Source: Lytechinus pictus (lineage: Eukaryota; Echinodermata; Echinoidea; Temnopleuroida; Toxopneustidae). From it: a DNA stretch of 64,000 nt. Of the stretch, positions 45,201 to 60,200 are shown piece by piece. The position numbers and the translations under genes were made by a program. How positions within the stretch are numbered: the stretch's first letter is position 1; every line of letters begins with the position of its first letter. The notes beneath the pieces are model-generated. The model was not told the DNA's origin, made no database searches, and worked only from the letters and a program-made list of their open reading frames with translations. The stretch is from the NCBI RefSeq assembly GCF_037042905.1, contig NC_087258.1:4107001-4171000 (forward strand), given 5' to 3'.

Positions 45201-48200
45201 ATGGAGCTTTGTTTGATGATTTATTGTCTGATATTTACCACATCCCCGAAAAAAATAAAACAAATGATTTTTAAGTTATAATTAATATGATAACTGTAGG
45301 GGAAACATGTGCATTGGAAATTGCACATAGTGGTAGTCATAATTGACCCCTATACATGCAACTGTTTCCCGACCGTCGCGTTCATTTTTTTTCCATACCT
45401 GGTACCATGTGTGTGGAAATACGTGGTACAGGAAAAAAGACGCAACTTCGGAATTTGAAACTGCACTCCTCGCTATTTTCAAGGCTATGATTTTGAGTGT
45501 GGATTTTGGATGATTTTTAAATGGTAAGCGGAGCTCGAGCATATGGCGCTAGTGGTTGGTTGAGTTGTTATCACTCGGCAATAATTTCGGGGGCGACATT
45601 CAGATTTTATGTCGCCCCCGAAAGCATGATTTTGGGTGATTTCGAGGGCGACTTTAGGCATTTCCGGGGCGAATTCGCCCGCCGCCCCCGTGTATTTTTT
45701 TCACTGGTCAACGAGGAAGCAGAGGAGGAGGGCAGGGAGTGTGAGAGGATGCGAGGATGAGGGGGTCATTTCTAGTGAAATCATTTAAGACGAATGCAGG
45801 CAAGTCAACGTTCTCAATATGATGTAGTAGATGTAGGTCCAAACACTGCCAAGAAGACTGGACATGAGGCAAGAGCAAGGACATGAGGCTTTAATACATA
45901 AGAAGTAGGATGGTACGAGTTTGAGCTGGTCCTGCACAGTGGCTGCCAGGCCCACAATCAATTGGGCAAAACAAGTATTTGGACAATTTTTGTTTCTGAT
46001 TTCTTTTTCGAACTATAAAATATGAATTCTTGATTTTGTTTTTTGAACATTTCATTATTCTTACAGTTCGAATACTACTTGAAGTTGCTGAAAGTAAAAG
46101 CAGCGTGCTAATATGCAAAGATTTCACACGATCCTGCTATTCCAGCATTATTTGATCATCCCCAGACATTGAAAGTGTTATGTATTTATTTCTGTCTCCA
46201 TTATTTGTACTTTTTTTCTGTGTTTAGGTGCAAGATTTTGGGTGAGATGGAGAAAGGAGCTGGATGTTGTCTCTGATGTGTTGTACTTTGGACTAACCAC
46301 AGTAGCAGGTATTTTTTCTTTTCTTATTTATCCCACACAAGCTGAAGGAAAATATGTTTACTATGGGCGCATTATACCTTAATGCCCCCCCCCCCAGGAA
46401 AAAAAATATACATATATATATTATTTTTGTCAGTTGATACGACTTAAAATTACCTACAGTTTAATCAGTGCATTTACTGGTATATGATAGAATATTTCCT
46501 TTTATTTTTTGATGAGTGTTATCTTAAGCATGAGCTTCTTTATGTGCAATACTTATATTTTTGGGGGATAATAATAATATGGATGATAAAAATAATAGTA
46601 ATATATTGATAATGATAATGATGAAAATGTAAGATTATATGGTCATAATAATAATTATAAAAATACAGTACATTGGTGATTGTCTTCATTAAAACTTAAA
46701 ATATATAATTTACCTCAAGCATGTGATTACTATTTTTATGTACTTTGAAATATTTAATGATTTTGATTTCAGTTAATATTCTTTCATTTTTCACTATGTT
46801 GCATATTGCATTTGTATACAATGTAATTCCTTTTATGTTTGAAAATCTGTGATTCGGTCTTTGGGCCGCAAATGATTTTTTTTTCAATAAACCATTTCTA
46901 CTCAACTTCTACATTTGGCACTGAAAGCAAATTATAATTTCAAGCTTGTAATAGCTTTACCCCATGCACAGACAGTGGTTCGAATAAAATCTGTGTTTGG
47001 TAGGTATGAGTTTGGATGAAGTGTTAATGCAGCATTTTCATTTTGCTGATCCCCCAAATATTTTACTCTTTTCTTTGTTCTAGGCTTTCAAACCCTTGGT
47101 GAAGAGTATGTGAATATACTTCAAGTGGATAATACTAGGAGAGCCATTCCATCATTGCAGGTGAGTAGTGTTGTTTATTATTATATAATCAAGCTTCAAT
47201 ACAAATTTTTATCCAAGGGGGGGGGGGGACAAAAGGGGGTTAATTATTGGGAAGGGAGAAGTAGTTCTTTGTTATATGATTAGGGGCTGTCATTACTATT
47301 AACAATAAAGGTTTTATTAGTTGAGATTAAATCAGTGAATAGGGTTCTTAGAAGGTGGGTATGAACATAAAATGAATGGTTCTTGGTGCCTTTTCACACG
47401 AGAATCTTGAATCATCATAAATGATGAATGCAATTTGTCTTTAGAATCATTGTTCCATTCACATGTTCACTCAAACTGTGATTTGAATTCAAATTCCTAA
47501 GCAAAGGTGGTATTGTGTCCTTGATGACTTGTAAATCAAACCCAATCAAAGCACTGCGTTGCAAAAAAGAAACTATGATGAGTGCATGACAATTGTATTA
47601 TCTACGGAAGTGCTTGAAAGGTCACGTAAGCTCTGCCCCTCAAAAGATGTTTTGGAGGTCAACCCTTCCAGACGTAAAATTTTTACTGTAATTTAAGTGA
47701 AACTTAACTGGGATTCACCTCCGGGGTAGAATTTGAACTCGTGATTGTGATAAGCGTTTGTGATTCTAGTTAGGTTTCAAACGTCCTAAAAATTCGGCAT
47801 TAGAATTATTTTTCACTGGAATCATTCAAATTACGATTTTGGTACCATATGAAAGGGCGGTTAGAAGGGGGTTCTTGACATAAAAGTTATGGTTCTTATA
47901 TTGGGACTGTATACATTATGAAATCTAGACTACATGTATTTAGTGATTTATACAATCACTACTTGACAGAAAAGAGACCAACCTTTTCTCTCCCTGTTCT
48001 CTTTCTTTTTCTCTCTATCTTGTTGTTTGTTTGTCTCTCTGAGATCTCGGTTGTCAGGTTTTTATATTTCTCTGCAAACATCCACTTTTCTATTCGATAT
48101 TTAATGAAAATGCTTTGAAATTTTTCATGGAACTTTAAAAAAAATGTAAGTTTATGTAGCTGTATTTTTTTTTCTCTCTAATGATGTAAGACTCTCTCTG

Positions 48201-51200
48201 ACATTGACCACTCCTTAAAAAATTGAACCAGGCTAATCTCTTGCATAACAATGACCAGGATATGCTTTCTTAATACTGCAACTTTGGGGTAATTTGATGA
48301 CTCCTTTCAGCAAAATTCTGTATTGCGGTAGTGCTTCAATACTCTAACTGTAATCCTGTAATTCTAAGAAATAAACATTCTTCATAGTAAATAGCCTTCT
48401 CTTTGTGTTTGAGTAGGATCTTATAATGTTAATGAGCTACATGTGTGCATCACTTTGAAGCAGAGAATATAAGCTAAGATTCAGTTTTTAACTATCTAAA
48501 AACTATCTAAGAATTATTTTATGTATAGCGAACCGTGGTATTTTTCTGATGGTCTGGACCCATTATCCTAAAGCTTAACAATGGATCATGGAGCTTATTT
48601 GTTTTACATACTTGTGGCAAAATTTGACTATGGTACTCAACAATAAAAAAAAAAGATATATATTTCTAATGTCTTTTTCAATTGCTGAATTGAATTCCAT
48701 CTGGCCGTCCTTACAGAGACGTTTAGCTCTAGTAGCTCTTCACATTGGTGCCCCCTATCTCCTGGACAAGACCTTGACCCGGCTCTCCTACCACCTTGAA
48801 GCAGGCTACAGGATACCCAACCTCTCTGATGATGTCAACAACCGGCTACGTCTTTGGTTGCCCTCCGTCAGGCGTGCATTGACCTTCCTCAATCGTATCC
48901 ACATGGCTGTTTTCTACCTACGAGGGCTCTTCTATCACATCGCCAAGAGATTTTCCGGAGTGCAATATGTGAGTTTTTGTTTTGTTTCATACTGCCCTAA
49001 GACCCCTGTTACACATGCGTCGGCTTTCAAAGCCGGCCCCGGAGGCGGCCTCACGCCTGCAATTTGAAGCCGCCTCAAAATCATCAAACCCCTGTTACAC
49101 ATAGTCTCGGGCCCGCAATTTTGCGTCTACACATAGGCCGGCCTCACGTCGCCTTTTCACGAGCTGACGTTGGGGCGCACTTCATGTAAACAAACGCTTA
49201 ATATTTTCGCGCGGTTTGCAGGTCTTTTTAATTGCATTGGATCTCATCGACATCGCGACCGATCCGTACACATATCTTACCTCCATATTTTGTTTATATA
49301 ATTGCATTATGAAGGTTAAGAATATCGTAACTATTATTTCTGATCGAAGGAGGGAATTTCGACGTGCTCAAAAAAGGCGATTCCGGGAGTTTGAAGCACG
49401 TCGTCGGCGAGTACGGTACTATTTTTTGTTATGTGCTATAACGTTTGCCTGCACCGTGGAAAGGAGTGTGTGGATGAAGGAGCGATCTGGACATTTCTGG
49501 GAGAGGATAGTGGAAGGGAGATTCACGGCAAGAGATTTTCGTGAAAATTTCCGTGTGAACAAGTCGACATTTGATTTTCTGTGTGGTGAGCTAGCACCGG
49601 CTATTCGTCGCCAAAACACACGATGGCGTAAAGCAGTTTGTGTCAGAAAGAGAGTTGCCATAACTCTGTGGCGTTTATCCACAAACTGCGAGTATCGAAC
49701 AATCGGGCATCTTTTTGGGGTAGCGAGATGTACCGCCAATGTCATCGTCAACGACACCTGCCTTGTAATTGTACAAGAACTAATGAGAAGATATATTACC
49801 TTTCCTTCTGGAGATAGATTACGGGCAACTGTTCAGGGGTTCGAGGACATGGGGTTTCCCCAAGTTGCAGGTGCCATTGATGGAACCCATATCCCTATAA
49901 TTGGACCTGTTAATTACCATGCTGATTATCATAATCGAAAGGGATGGTACTCTGTCATTCTCCAGGCAGTTTGTGACCATAAGTACATGTTCACAGATAT
50001 CATGGTAGGATGGCCAGGACGCTGCCACGATGCCCGGGTGCTGGCAAACTCTTCTTTTCACCGAAGAGCGGAAAATGGAGAACTGCTTCCAAATGTACGT
50101 TTACTTTTAAATCTAATTTATAAAACTTGAATTAAATTTCATTTTATTATTAAAGATTTAAGCCACAAAAGATTATGATAGACTACAATCATTTAAAATC
50201 TCATAGATCTACAAGTCAATAGTAACATGCACATTTCATTTTTTTAAAGGGATAATATAAACAAAGGATTTAAAACAATAAATAAACCTAGAGAAATCAA
50301 GCCTAGAATAAGGGTAGATCTTCTTTTAAAATTTCATAAGTAATAATAGGCTACCATTAGTTTGCTCCACCTATTCATCTAAAAACACTGAGGTTTGTGT
50401 GATTTTGATATTTCATCAGCAGGGCCATAGCCAGTGTTTGATGTTTGGGGGGCACATACATGTAATTGATCAACGTCCTGGGGAGGGGTCTATAAGGATG
50501 GGTGTGTGATCTTGGGGGGGGGGGGCACGTGCCCCCCCCCCCCCCCTGGCTACGGGCCTGCATGTTCATCAGCATGATCAATGTGTATTTTAATGAATTA
50601 ATTTTAATATATATTTTTCTAAACATCTTCATGATATTAAAATAGACCTCTACTTAGTATTGATGTTATTAATATTATTAAATGATTATATTTCATTATT
50701 ATCATTTTCAATACATTGTTTTTGACCAGATGACAAGAAACATCAATGGCCAAGATGTTCCGCTGATGATACTTGGGGACCCTGCCTACCCACTGCTGCC
50801 ATGGCTAATGAAAGGTTTTGCCGATAATGGTCGTCTGACTGAAGATCAGACTAACTTTAACTACAGGCTCAGCAGGGCGAGAATGGTCATCGAAGGTAGT
50901 TTTGGTAGACTGAAGGGGCGATGGAGATGCTTATTGAAGCGCAATGACAGCGCTCTTGAGAACGTAACTAATATTGTTGGAGCGTGTTGTACCTTGCATA
51001 ACCTTTGTCAGATGCAGTCCGATGAGCCAGATGACGAGTGGCTTGATGTTGCTCATGAATTACGAGAGTTTCAGCCACCTTGTCCTTTGCCAAATCAAAG
51101 GCCTGCACCATCAGCATCTGTAGTGCGTGATGCTCTTGTTCAGTATGTTAGGTAACTTTTTTTATGCATTTCTTCAACCACTGTTAATGATATTCCACAG

Positions 51201-54200
51201 GTGTAAACAGAGCCTCAAATGAACTCATTCATTCGGTTAGTCAATGACCCCCCCCCCCCCCAACCCCCGCCCTCATGATTGAAAATGTTATGTAGCCTCT
51301 GTTTTGTAATGTAAAACAGTTATCAAGAATAGAGTTTTCTCTCTTGGACATTTCTCTTTGTTTTTCCTTTTTAATTATTAATTTATGTTAATCATTCATA
51401 ATAGACTATTGAGAAAATGCAAATCTGTTATTTTTTTATAATCCATTTTAAAGTAGATGGTTGGCCTTTTTGTAATGAATAATCTTTTTTTTTTTTAATA
51501 ATATGCTTTTATTTCACCAAGTCATTTGTTTCATATTTTACTATACAGAGTGATGAAAAAGTAGTAAATTTAAGGTAGGCCTATGGCAGATAAGATTATC
51601 AGGGCCAGAAGATTGTCAATTAATTAGAATGATTTTTTTTTCTTCTTTGTATCAGTCTCTTTCCCAATCCATGGATACAGTAAGACTGGGTTTATGTTAT
51701 TGTCAACCATAGCTGGGGGCTTAAGGTATGCATAGCAGAGGTTAATGTATGCACTGACATAGCAATGCATCTGACCAGTAGCATAGCACACTGCAATCTT
51801 CTTTTCATCTTGTGTTTCTTCCCTGTTATGACTGACATAAGTTTAAGTGTTTTAAAACCGAATATTCAAATTCAAATTCATTTGCCTATATGATCTACAA
51901 GTGATGAACACATTTTAACCATCTTATCCTGTGCCCATTCAAAAGCCAGTTTTGTGTTATGTTATTTCATTTGAGGTAAAATGCAGTTGTATTGTTATTT
52001 TTTCAAGCAAATATAGTGCCAGAAGCATTATTTTTTTTCTTGTTGTCCATGTGACTTTCTTGCTATTTCATCAATGCGATAATTTATATCAATCATTAAT
52101 CTTAAAAGATGCACTTTAAACTTGACACCAGCATGCCTCATCATGGGAAGATGAATTAATTTTGTTTAGGGTTATGTAGGTCAAAGGACACAGAGGTTAA
52201 TACACATGAAACATTACCTATTTGTAGTTCTTTTATCATAATATCTTGTACTATTTGCTTCTTGTATTCAATGTGCTAACAAGTATTCATTTGGAGAGGA
52301 ATTTCAAACAAAGGTTACAGAGGTAAATGTATAATGTATATAAAACAATACCAGATAAACATGATTTATCTTCAAACCCATGTGGATAAGTAGTAATTGC
52401 TTGGGGGCAGGCGCAAGTGGTCATTATCTCTTTAGCTATGTGATTATATTGGATTGTATTCAACCACTATGAAATAGCTGTTTTGTACATATATGTCGTT
52501 TTTTCTTCTCTAACCACTTTTAGTTCAAAATTGTTAGGTATTTTCTGTGTATATGTTAAATACAACATGCCTCCGATAATGAATAAAAAGAAGAAAAAAC
52601 ATCAAGAATTCAGCTAAGGGTCTATCCTATTATTTCTGTATTATAACACTCTAAAAGCAAACCAATCTAAATTGGAATCAAATGGGGACATATTTGTTTC
52701 TATTCTTATTTAGAATAGATTCTATTCATCTTTTTCCTTCAGATTCTCTTCAATTCTGAGAATTTGAATAGAAACTAATATGTCCCCATTTGATTCCTAT
52801 TCATATTTGATTAGTTTGTTTAGAAAACACATTAAGTACATGTCAGTGGCAGACACAGAAATCTTGGGGGGGGGGTACCCCAGGTGTTATAGTTTGTCTT
52901 GTTGATGTCCATTTTTTTCTGGGGGGGGGGGGGGGGCTGGAACATGTATCATTGTCCATTTAACATTGTAGAATCAAAAGGTAATATTTTTTATTTAAAA
53001 AAAATTTAAACAAATTATGAAGTATAAAGATACAGAATTTAAACAAAAAGTTTCATAGTACATGTACCAAAAAGGCAATTTAGGTCACTATATTACAACA
53101 TTATTTTGACTGACATGGGGTGTAATATAGAATTTTGTTGGGCCTGTAAATGCTTAAATATTCCAAGAGGGACTATTTTTCTGCAAAGCATGTAGTGTTT
53201 GGAAAATGTGATGTTTTCCAAAGAGGAGAAATTAATACCCGAGATGCCAAGATATGTTATCTTTCAACTCTTGCAAGATGACATATGGCACCTCTATTAT
53301 TATATTCTCTTAGGATTAAATCACACTTTCCTTGACTCTATAAGCTTTGCAAATACATGTATATATAAGATAGTCTTTTTTGTTAAAGAGCCGATTTGCT
53401 TTGAACGATCAAAATAACATCCATATTTTGTTTGCATTGTTTCGCAAATCCCCATGAAAAGCATGCTCAGCCAATCATTTGACTGGATCTAGGTAGACAA
53501 TGTATTAACAGAGGTAAAGGTATAGGGTTAGGTCACACATGCAATCAGGCAAGAAGACTGGAAATATACCAAACAAATTATTTATTATTCAGAGAATAAT
53601 GAACACGTACATAAAAAGTAAAACATAAAAGTGCAATATTTGCATAATGCATTCACAAAGTGCAATTTTCTTTACATAGTAACTGAAAAGTTATAAAATA
53701 TACCACAATTATGTCCTGAGTTTAAATTAGTTGGCACTATCGAAAGGCAGACTTTGGTAACGTTTTATTGCCAATATACAGTTTCTTTCTTAATAAATAC
53801 AAAGAAAAGGGGGGAAAAGTTTTTGAAAAGTACTGCAAATGCAATGATGACAAACAAAAATGTAGACATGTGTGATAAAATAGCAAATAGACTTTGAAAC
53901 TTTGTGTGAATGCATATGTATATAACCCATCTTATACATGTAATTGCAAGATAACAAGTACTGACAAAAACAAACAGTTAAAAAATATAATACTTTACAC
54001 TTTCAAGTTGTGACTCAACTTTCTTTGGCAATATCACATTGGTACAAAATGAGGGTTGGCAGCGTTTGATATAGATCTTATTTAAGAACAATAAAACATA
54101 GTCATTTGAAAGGTATGTATATAATAGAAGATCAAAATAAAAATGGAATGTTTATATATATATACTGTATATGTACAAAAGTTCACATGTAGAAATGTGT

Positions 54201-57200
54201 GCTTAAATAGCAAATAGACTTTGTAACTTTGTGTGAATGCATATGTATATAACCTGTTTTATACATGTACAGTAATTGCAAGATAACAGGTACTGACAAA
54301 AATGAGCAGTAAAAAGATATAATACTTTACACTTTCAAGTTGTGACTCAACTTTCTTTGGCAATATCAAATTGGTACAAAATGAGGGTTGGCAGCGGTTG
54401 ATATAGATCTTATTTAAGAACAACAATAAAACATAGTCCATTCAAAAGTTATGCATAGAATAGAAGAAAAAATAAAAATGAATGTTTATATACAGATGTA
54501 CAAAAGTTCCAATAGCAAGTAAATGGTTACTTGATGTAAAAAAGAACTACATAAAAACAAAGTTATATGTTTATAAAAATCTATAAGTGCTAAGAACAAA
54601 AAGTACTAACATCTACAATTTACATGTAAATTCCCTTGCCCTTGGCAATGATTCTGGCAGCACTGAGATGGATGGCTAAGTAAAAACAAGGGTTTCAGCA
54701 TGGCAAGAGTACAGGTGAATGATATGCAGCAACAAGTACTGAGGAAAGAAATTGTGATGAACAAAAATCCTGAAAAGTGTCATCTCATATGACAAATACA
54801 TGTTTACCACCGTGGGAATTCCAAACACACACACTCCTCCACTTGAAGAATGCATTATGTTTGTAACAATTACAGTGGAGTGTAATCGTGATTGTAGGGC
54901 CAGGAATTTGGAGACCGCTCTGGACCGGACTGGGAGTTGTTTCCCTGTTGCTGCCACATTGAAGTTGACGACTGCCGCATACCAGCCATTAAGGCCTGAA
55001 GCATTTGGAGTTGATGCTGTCTATCACGTTCTTTTTCTTGCTCTCTATGCTCCCTCTCTTCTCTTCTCCTCCTCTCCTTCTCCTCTAGTTTTTTTTCTTC
55101 AGTACGCTGTGCCTTCATTAGGAGCTCACGCTCCCACTCCATTTGGCGCTGCATGAACCGATCCTCCCTAGCATTGAAGGCATTTGTACTGTCCTCCTCC
55201 AGTGTCTTTATCTCCTTGGCTATCAGTCCGAAGGACTCCTGCAGCTTTGATTTCTTCCGCTTTTCCCCTGTTATGAAGTAGGTAGTATAAAATACATCGT
55301 AAATAAAAAAAAATCAATCAAATGTGATAGCGGTAAGAAAGGTATACAATCATTTTATTTCTTTCAACTTGTTACACACATACTTTTCTGTATTTGACAT
55401 AAGGCATGCAATATCACACTTCTAATAGCTAATACAACAAATCAAGTGAGAAAACCTTGAGTTGCAAAAAAAAATCATACTGCATGAAAGCAACATCAAC
55501 GGGATGTAAAAGGCCCCTTTTCTTGAAAATTTGCTGAATCGAATTCAAATATCATATGAACTATAAATAAGCAAATGTATGGAAACAATCTGTTTATATT
55601 ACCAGTTGCCTTACGTCCATTAGCAGATGATGTTGAAGGTCCCTCTAGATCCTCCGGTGGAAAATTGCCAACTAAAGAAAATGAGGGATAGAAAAGCGAT
55701 TACAATAAGTGACTACAATAATAAACATTTCATTTTTATGCATAAAATGAAGGGGAACTAATTTTTATGTTGTTATGTGTCACTGAAGTAAAAACATTTT
55801 AAAACAAAGGCTAACTTTCAATACATTTTTATTTTATTAAATTCAAATCAGTTCCTTTCATATTACTCAGTATAAAATGATACATCAAGACAATATAATG
55901 ATACCAATAATGTTTATTTTAAATGCTCACACTGAGAGGGTAAGAGCCAAAAAGGATTAGTCTTTATAATTACACATGTATATACAAATAAACATGTATA
56001 TGTGATTACAAATGAAAAAAGGAAGAGGAATCCTTTACCCAATTCTGTTGGTGCTTCCACATCATTTTCCTCCAGTTCATCATCCGTTATACTTCTATCT
56101 TCTTCGGCTCCATCCTCCTCCTCCTCTCTCGGCAGTGAATCAGAGTCCACCGAGTCTAGCGACTCAGATTGATCCTCCTCCTCTGGTTGCGACGCCAGAA
56201 TGGCAACTGGTGCAGTCTCTGGTCTGCCCCCAAAGATCTCCTGCAGTTCGCTATAGAATTTACATGTAATTCTCCCCCTGCCTGATCGATTGTTATTGTC
56301 CTCCGTCTTTCGGAAGGACGCTCTTAGTTGTTTAATTTTCCGCTTGATTTGGTCCTCTGCCCTTTCGAACCCCCTTTCTTTCATCAATTGGCATATCTTA
56401 CGAAATACCGTTTTGTTCCTTACTGTGCCATCCATCTGTTCTTGAATGTTTTTCTCCCGCCAAATATTCAGGAGGCACAGCGTCTCCACATCTTCCCACA
56501 GACTCCCTCTCCCTGTTGGTGCCATTTTGATCTAAAATGAGAGAACAAATACAAATACAAATTAATAATGGTAACCACAAAGATTACGATGTGGTAAAAT
56601 TATTATATAAAATTATGTGTAACATCTATTAATCACCTTTTAGGATTTTTGATCTTGTCAACAACTTCTCTTGTCAGGGGACAGTTGACATGAATATCAT
56701 CAAAAATTCAAATTTAATGATTCAGATTGATCGACCACCTAGATATATGAAGGCCCTTCTCCCCCTGCTATGTAACATTTGATGATCGATGGACAAATTA
56801 TTCCGCTAAAGTTCCATATGTACCCATCACTAAAATTGAATAAAACAATTGAAAAATATGGGTATGACTTAGAATGACATAACTAATATAAATAAAGTAT
56901 ACAAAATATGGGAAATCACTTTCTAAAATAACTATCTAGAAATCCATATAGTATACAAAATATGGGAAATAATATTCTAAAAATCTATCAAGTCCATCAA
57001 GATAAACTCCTACAGCTCGGCAACTAACACGTGGCCAGCCGCTGATCTCTGAATACCGGTGGAAGAAGAACTTATTCATACTTTATTTACAAGTTTCTTT
57101 TGTTATCATATCACGTGTTAATCTGTTAATGTATACAATTTTTAATACAATTTGCTTCTAGTGATAATTTTAGAGACGGTTTAATGATCATTTAGAGATG

Positions 57201-60200
57201 GTAGGCCTAGAGTGTTAATTATAGAGACAGTTAATACTATAATAGTAAGGTACGCAGAGTCTGTTACAGCTAGGGTTAGGGTTCGCAGACCCCGGCGTCC
57301 ATCCTAGAGTACGCGGCCTCCTGATGACTTTGGTTGGTTAGGGATAGGACTTCGAAGTTAGAGTTGTGTATATTATTGTACTGTAATCTGTATTAACATT
57401 GTTTTATGCACTCACCGCTAGAATCTACTTATTTTAGTCTACTTCTTTTTTGTGGGGATTTTACAGGCAGACACTATTTTATATGTAGATCTAGACCCTA
57501 CTCATTTGTTTCAATGTCTAGCGACATATTTCATGTCCAATTTCTGACTATGTGCGACTCCGACTGAGTGGATTATTGGCATTTGAAATAATTAATGGCA
57601 ATTGTCTAGTTTCATGTCTCATGGCCTGGCCTGCCCCTGGCCATGCCTTCAAAATCAAAGTTAAATACTTCATCAAGTTCATGCCTCATGATCATGATGA
57701 CTTTGTTTGAGGCATAAGATGATGTATTAACTCTGACAGTCTGACTCCGAGTCTGATGATGATGAGTCATAATTTCATAATCATATGAGAAAAATTATGA
57801 CGGCTCATGATGTATGGCACTCCTGTCCAGGCTATTGTTTTTAGTCTGTCTATTAGTATTGATAAATTATCATCGCCAACAAAAAAATAATGATCATTCT
57901 TCAGATGGTGCAATCACAGTAGCGATGTATTTAAAAACATCGAAATAAACAGGAAATGATCAGACGATCGAAAATCATAATTCCCAAACCCACAGAAATA
58001 TAGGGATGGGACTGAATTACAAGTCACCATCACTCATCAGTTCTGTTCGGAGAAAATACCAGGAATAAACGGTTTAAACTTTTAGCCCACCAGTACAGAA
58101 TATGTCGTGTCTTAGTGCAGGCTGCTGGATATGAGGAAATTAAAATTTAAAGCAATAAATGATGAAAAACAATGTAATTTTACGCTCGGGGCGAGGCTTA
58201 CCTATAATATATACTGCATGCCTGGTCCAAATGGCAAAAGCGCGCCCGGCCGATGCATTGTTGATGATGACAGGTCGCGTCACTTCCGCTTATAAGCCGG
58301 CGCCGAGTCCACTTTGGTGTTACACCTACCGATTGCGGGACTGAGTCCGGACTCGGGCCGGCCTCAAACCACATCCAGAGGTGGACTGAGTCCACCTGGC
58401 CTCAGTCCGGCCTCAGTCCGGCTTTTCAAAAAAAGTTGATGTTACACATACGTCGAGCCGCCTCCGGGGCCGGCCTCAGTCCACTTGCAAACGTATGTGT
58501 AACAGGGGTCTAAGTCACCTTGGATTTTTGTTTTAAACAGGTGAGGTCTTTGATCTACAAATGCTGTGGATTTTCATTGCAATAGCAATTGCTCAAGTTG
58601 AAAAGATAGGACATTAATGCTGCCATAGATCCTAGTTGTACAGATGTAGAATAAATGAAATATTCCCATATCTGATATTTTGCAAACTGATAACAAATGA
58701 TTGCAAATATAACAAATTGCTGTGCTTAAACTTATTGAAGATAAATAATTTGATACTTTTATATTGATATTATTCATGCTGCCACCATTGTACATTGGCT
58801 TCATGGTATTACTTTGGCAATGGAGTATCATTACATCTTCTAATTCAAAGGACAACTGTGTTTGGAATATGAGTGCTAGGGCTTTTGCATTCTATTTTCC
58901 CTTTCAACCCTCTGAGAGATTCCTTTCACCTGGGTAGTTCAAAGGCCAATGTAGATGAATTCCTTGCTGTAGGGTAGGATTCTAATCCTCAACCCTCTTT
59001 GGAGGCGAGAGGTGAAATCATTAGACATGGTGCTTTCAATTGTGATCATTCGTGGACTTATATGTGATCATTCGTGGACTTATATGTGATCATTCGTAGA
59101 CTTACAGTATATGTGATCGTTCTTTCACTTACAATGACTGTATTATTTGAAAATCTTGCAAAATCTTCATTTTTTTCACTGGTATGCTAATTTTCTATTG
59201 AGAATTCATGATTGTCCTTTTGTATTTCCTGTCCATTACAAAGCTCCAAGTCAGAAGGAGTGCAGTATCCCAGGCCCTGCAGAAAAGCTTTCACATTCTT
59301 GGCTGGTTATCAGGTATTCAGCTCAGTGTCGGTCTGCTATGGCATGCATTACAACTCAGAAACATGATGATCCACCAGTCTGGGGAAGAAGCTGAGGAAG
59401 AGGACAGGTATTAAAGCTTTGTGCATTTATTTGATGGCCATCAGCCCCCCCCCCAAAAAAAAAAAAAAAAAAAAAAAGCTGAAAGATTGAAAAACACTGA
59501 TAATTACAAAAGAAAAGAAATTTAGAAAAATAGAATTTATTTACATATACACATTGTTTCATCAGAAAAAAGATCATGATATCAAAAGTTTGATTTTTAC
59601 AATTTTATATTATCCATATTATTGCAAAGTAAATGCAAAATGAATTCAATTAAAAAAATTTGAAAGTGGGTCCTCCTGTGGAAAATTACCTCAAAAAATG
59701 TATCAGTTTTCAGAGCTTTAGCAACTCATAACTGAAGGGAATATGAGTGATACTGTATCATAATCAAAATCTCTATTTCAACATTTTTTTTTTTCAAAAA
59801 GACATGTAAATTTATATGCACAATCCAGCTTGACTTAGTTTAAGAAAAAAAAATGTAATCACAATGTAATAATGTTATCTGTGTCCTTAATGCAGTAATC
59901 CTGCCAATGATGCGCAGGTTGTTGACCCAAGATGGCGCTGTTCACTATGCCTGGAACGTCGTAAGAACACGACATGCCCTCCCTGTGGTCATCTATACTG
60001 CTGGCAGTGTATCATGGAATGGTGTCGAACAAAGGTGAATAATCCATTATCTACTTCACTTTACGTTTCAGGGAAAATATTACGTGGGGGCTCAGGGCGA
60101 CTTTGCTCCCGAAATGCGTGAAAGAGCACTGCAATGTTAAAACGTATCCCATGTCCAATGATTTAGGCAGTAGGTTGTGGAAAAGTAGTTCCCGAAAAAA

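Larger units (their letters stand above)
49001..58510. mobile_element. Complete PIF-Harbinger transposon (9,510 bp) in PEX10 intron 4
   Basis: Ends are GACCCCTGTTACACAT and ATGTGTAACAGGGGTC, a 16 bp perfect inverted repeat. TAA lies directly outside both ends (48998-49000 and 58511-58513), the TWA target duplication of PIF-Harbinger elements. It carries the two genes expected for the superfamily, a DDE transposase (+) and a Myb/SANT-like protein (-), in convergent orientation. Both are open with sound splice sites, and the target duplication is exact, so this copy looks young and may be autonomous; activity is inference. It does not interrupt PEX10 coding sequence but lengthens intron 4 from about 0.8 to 10.3 kb. 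Confidence 0.96.

Noticed and set aside
54800..55156. 118-codon + frame
   Set aside because: Antisense to the coiled-coil exon of the Myb/SANT-like gene.
58538..58610. Possible PEX10 exon starting GTGAGGTCTTTGATC after TTTTAAACAG
   Set aside because: The frame stops quickly and does not match the family; the 48968-to-59244 junction gives the conserved GVQY-LQVRR sequence instead.
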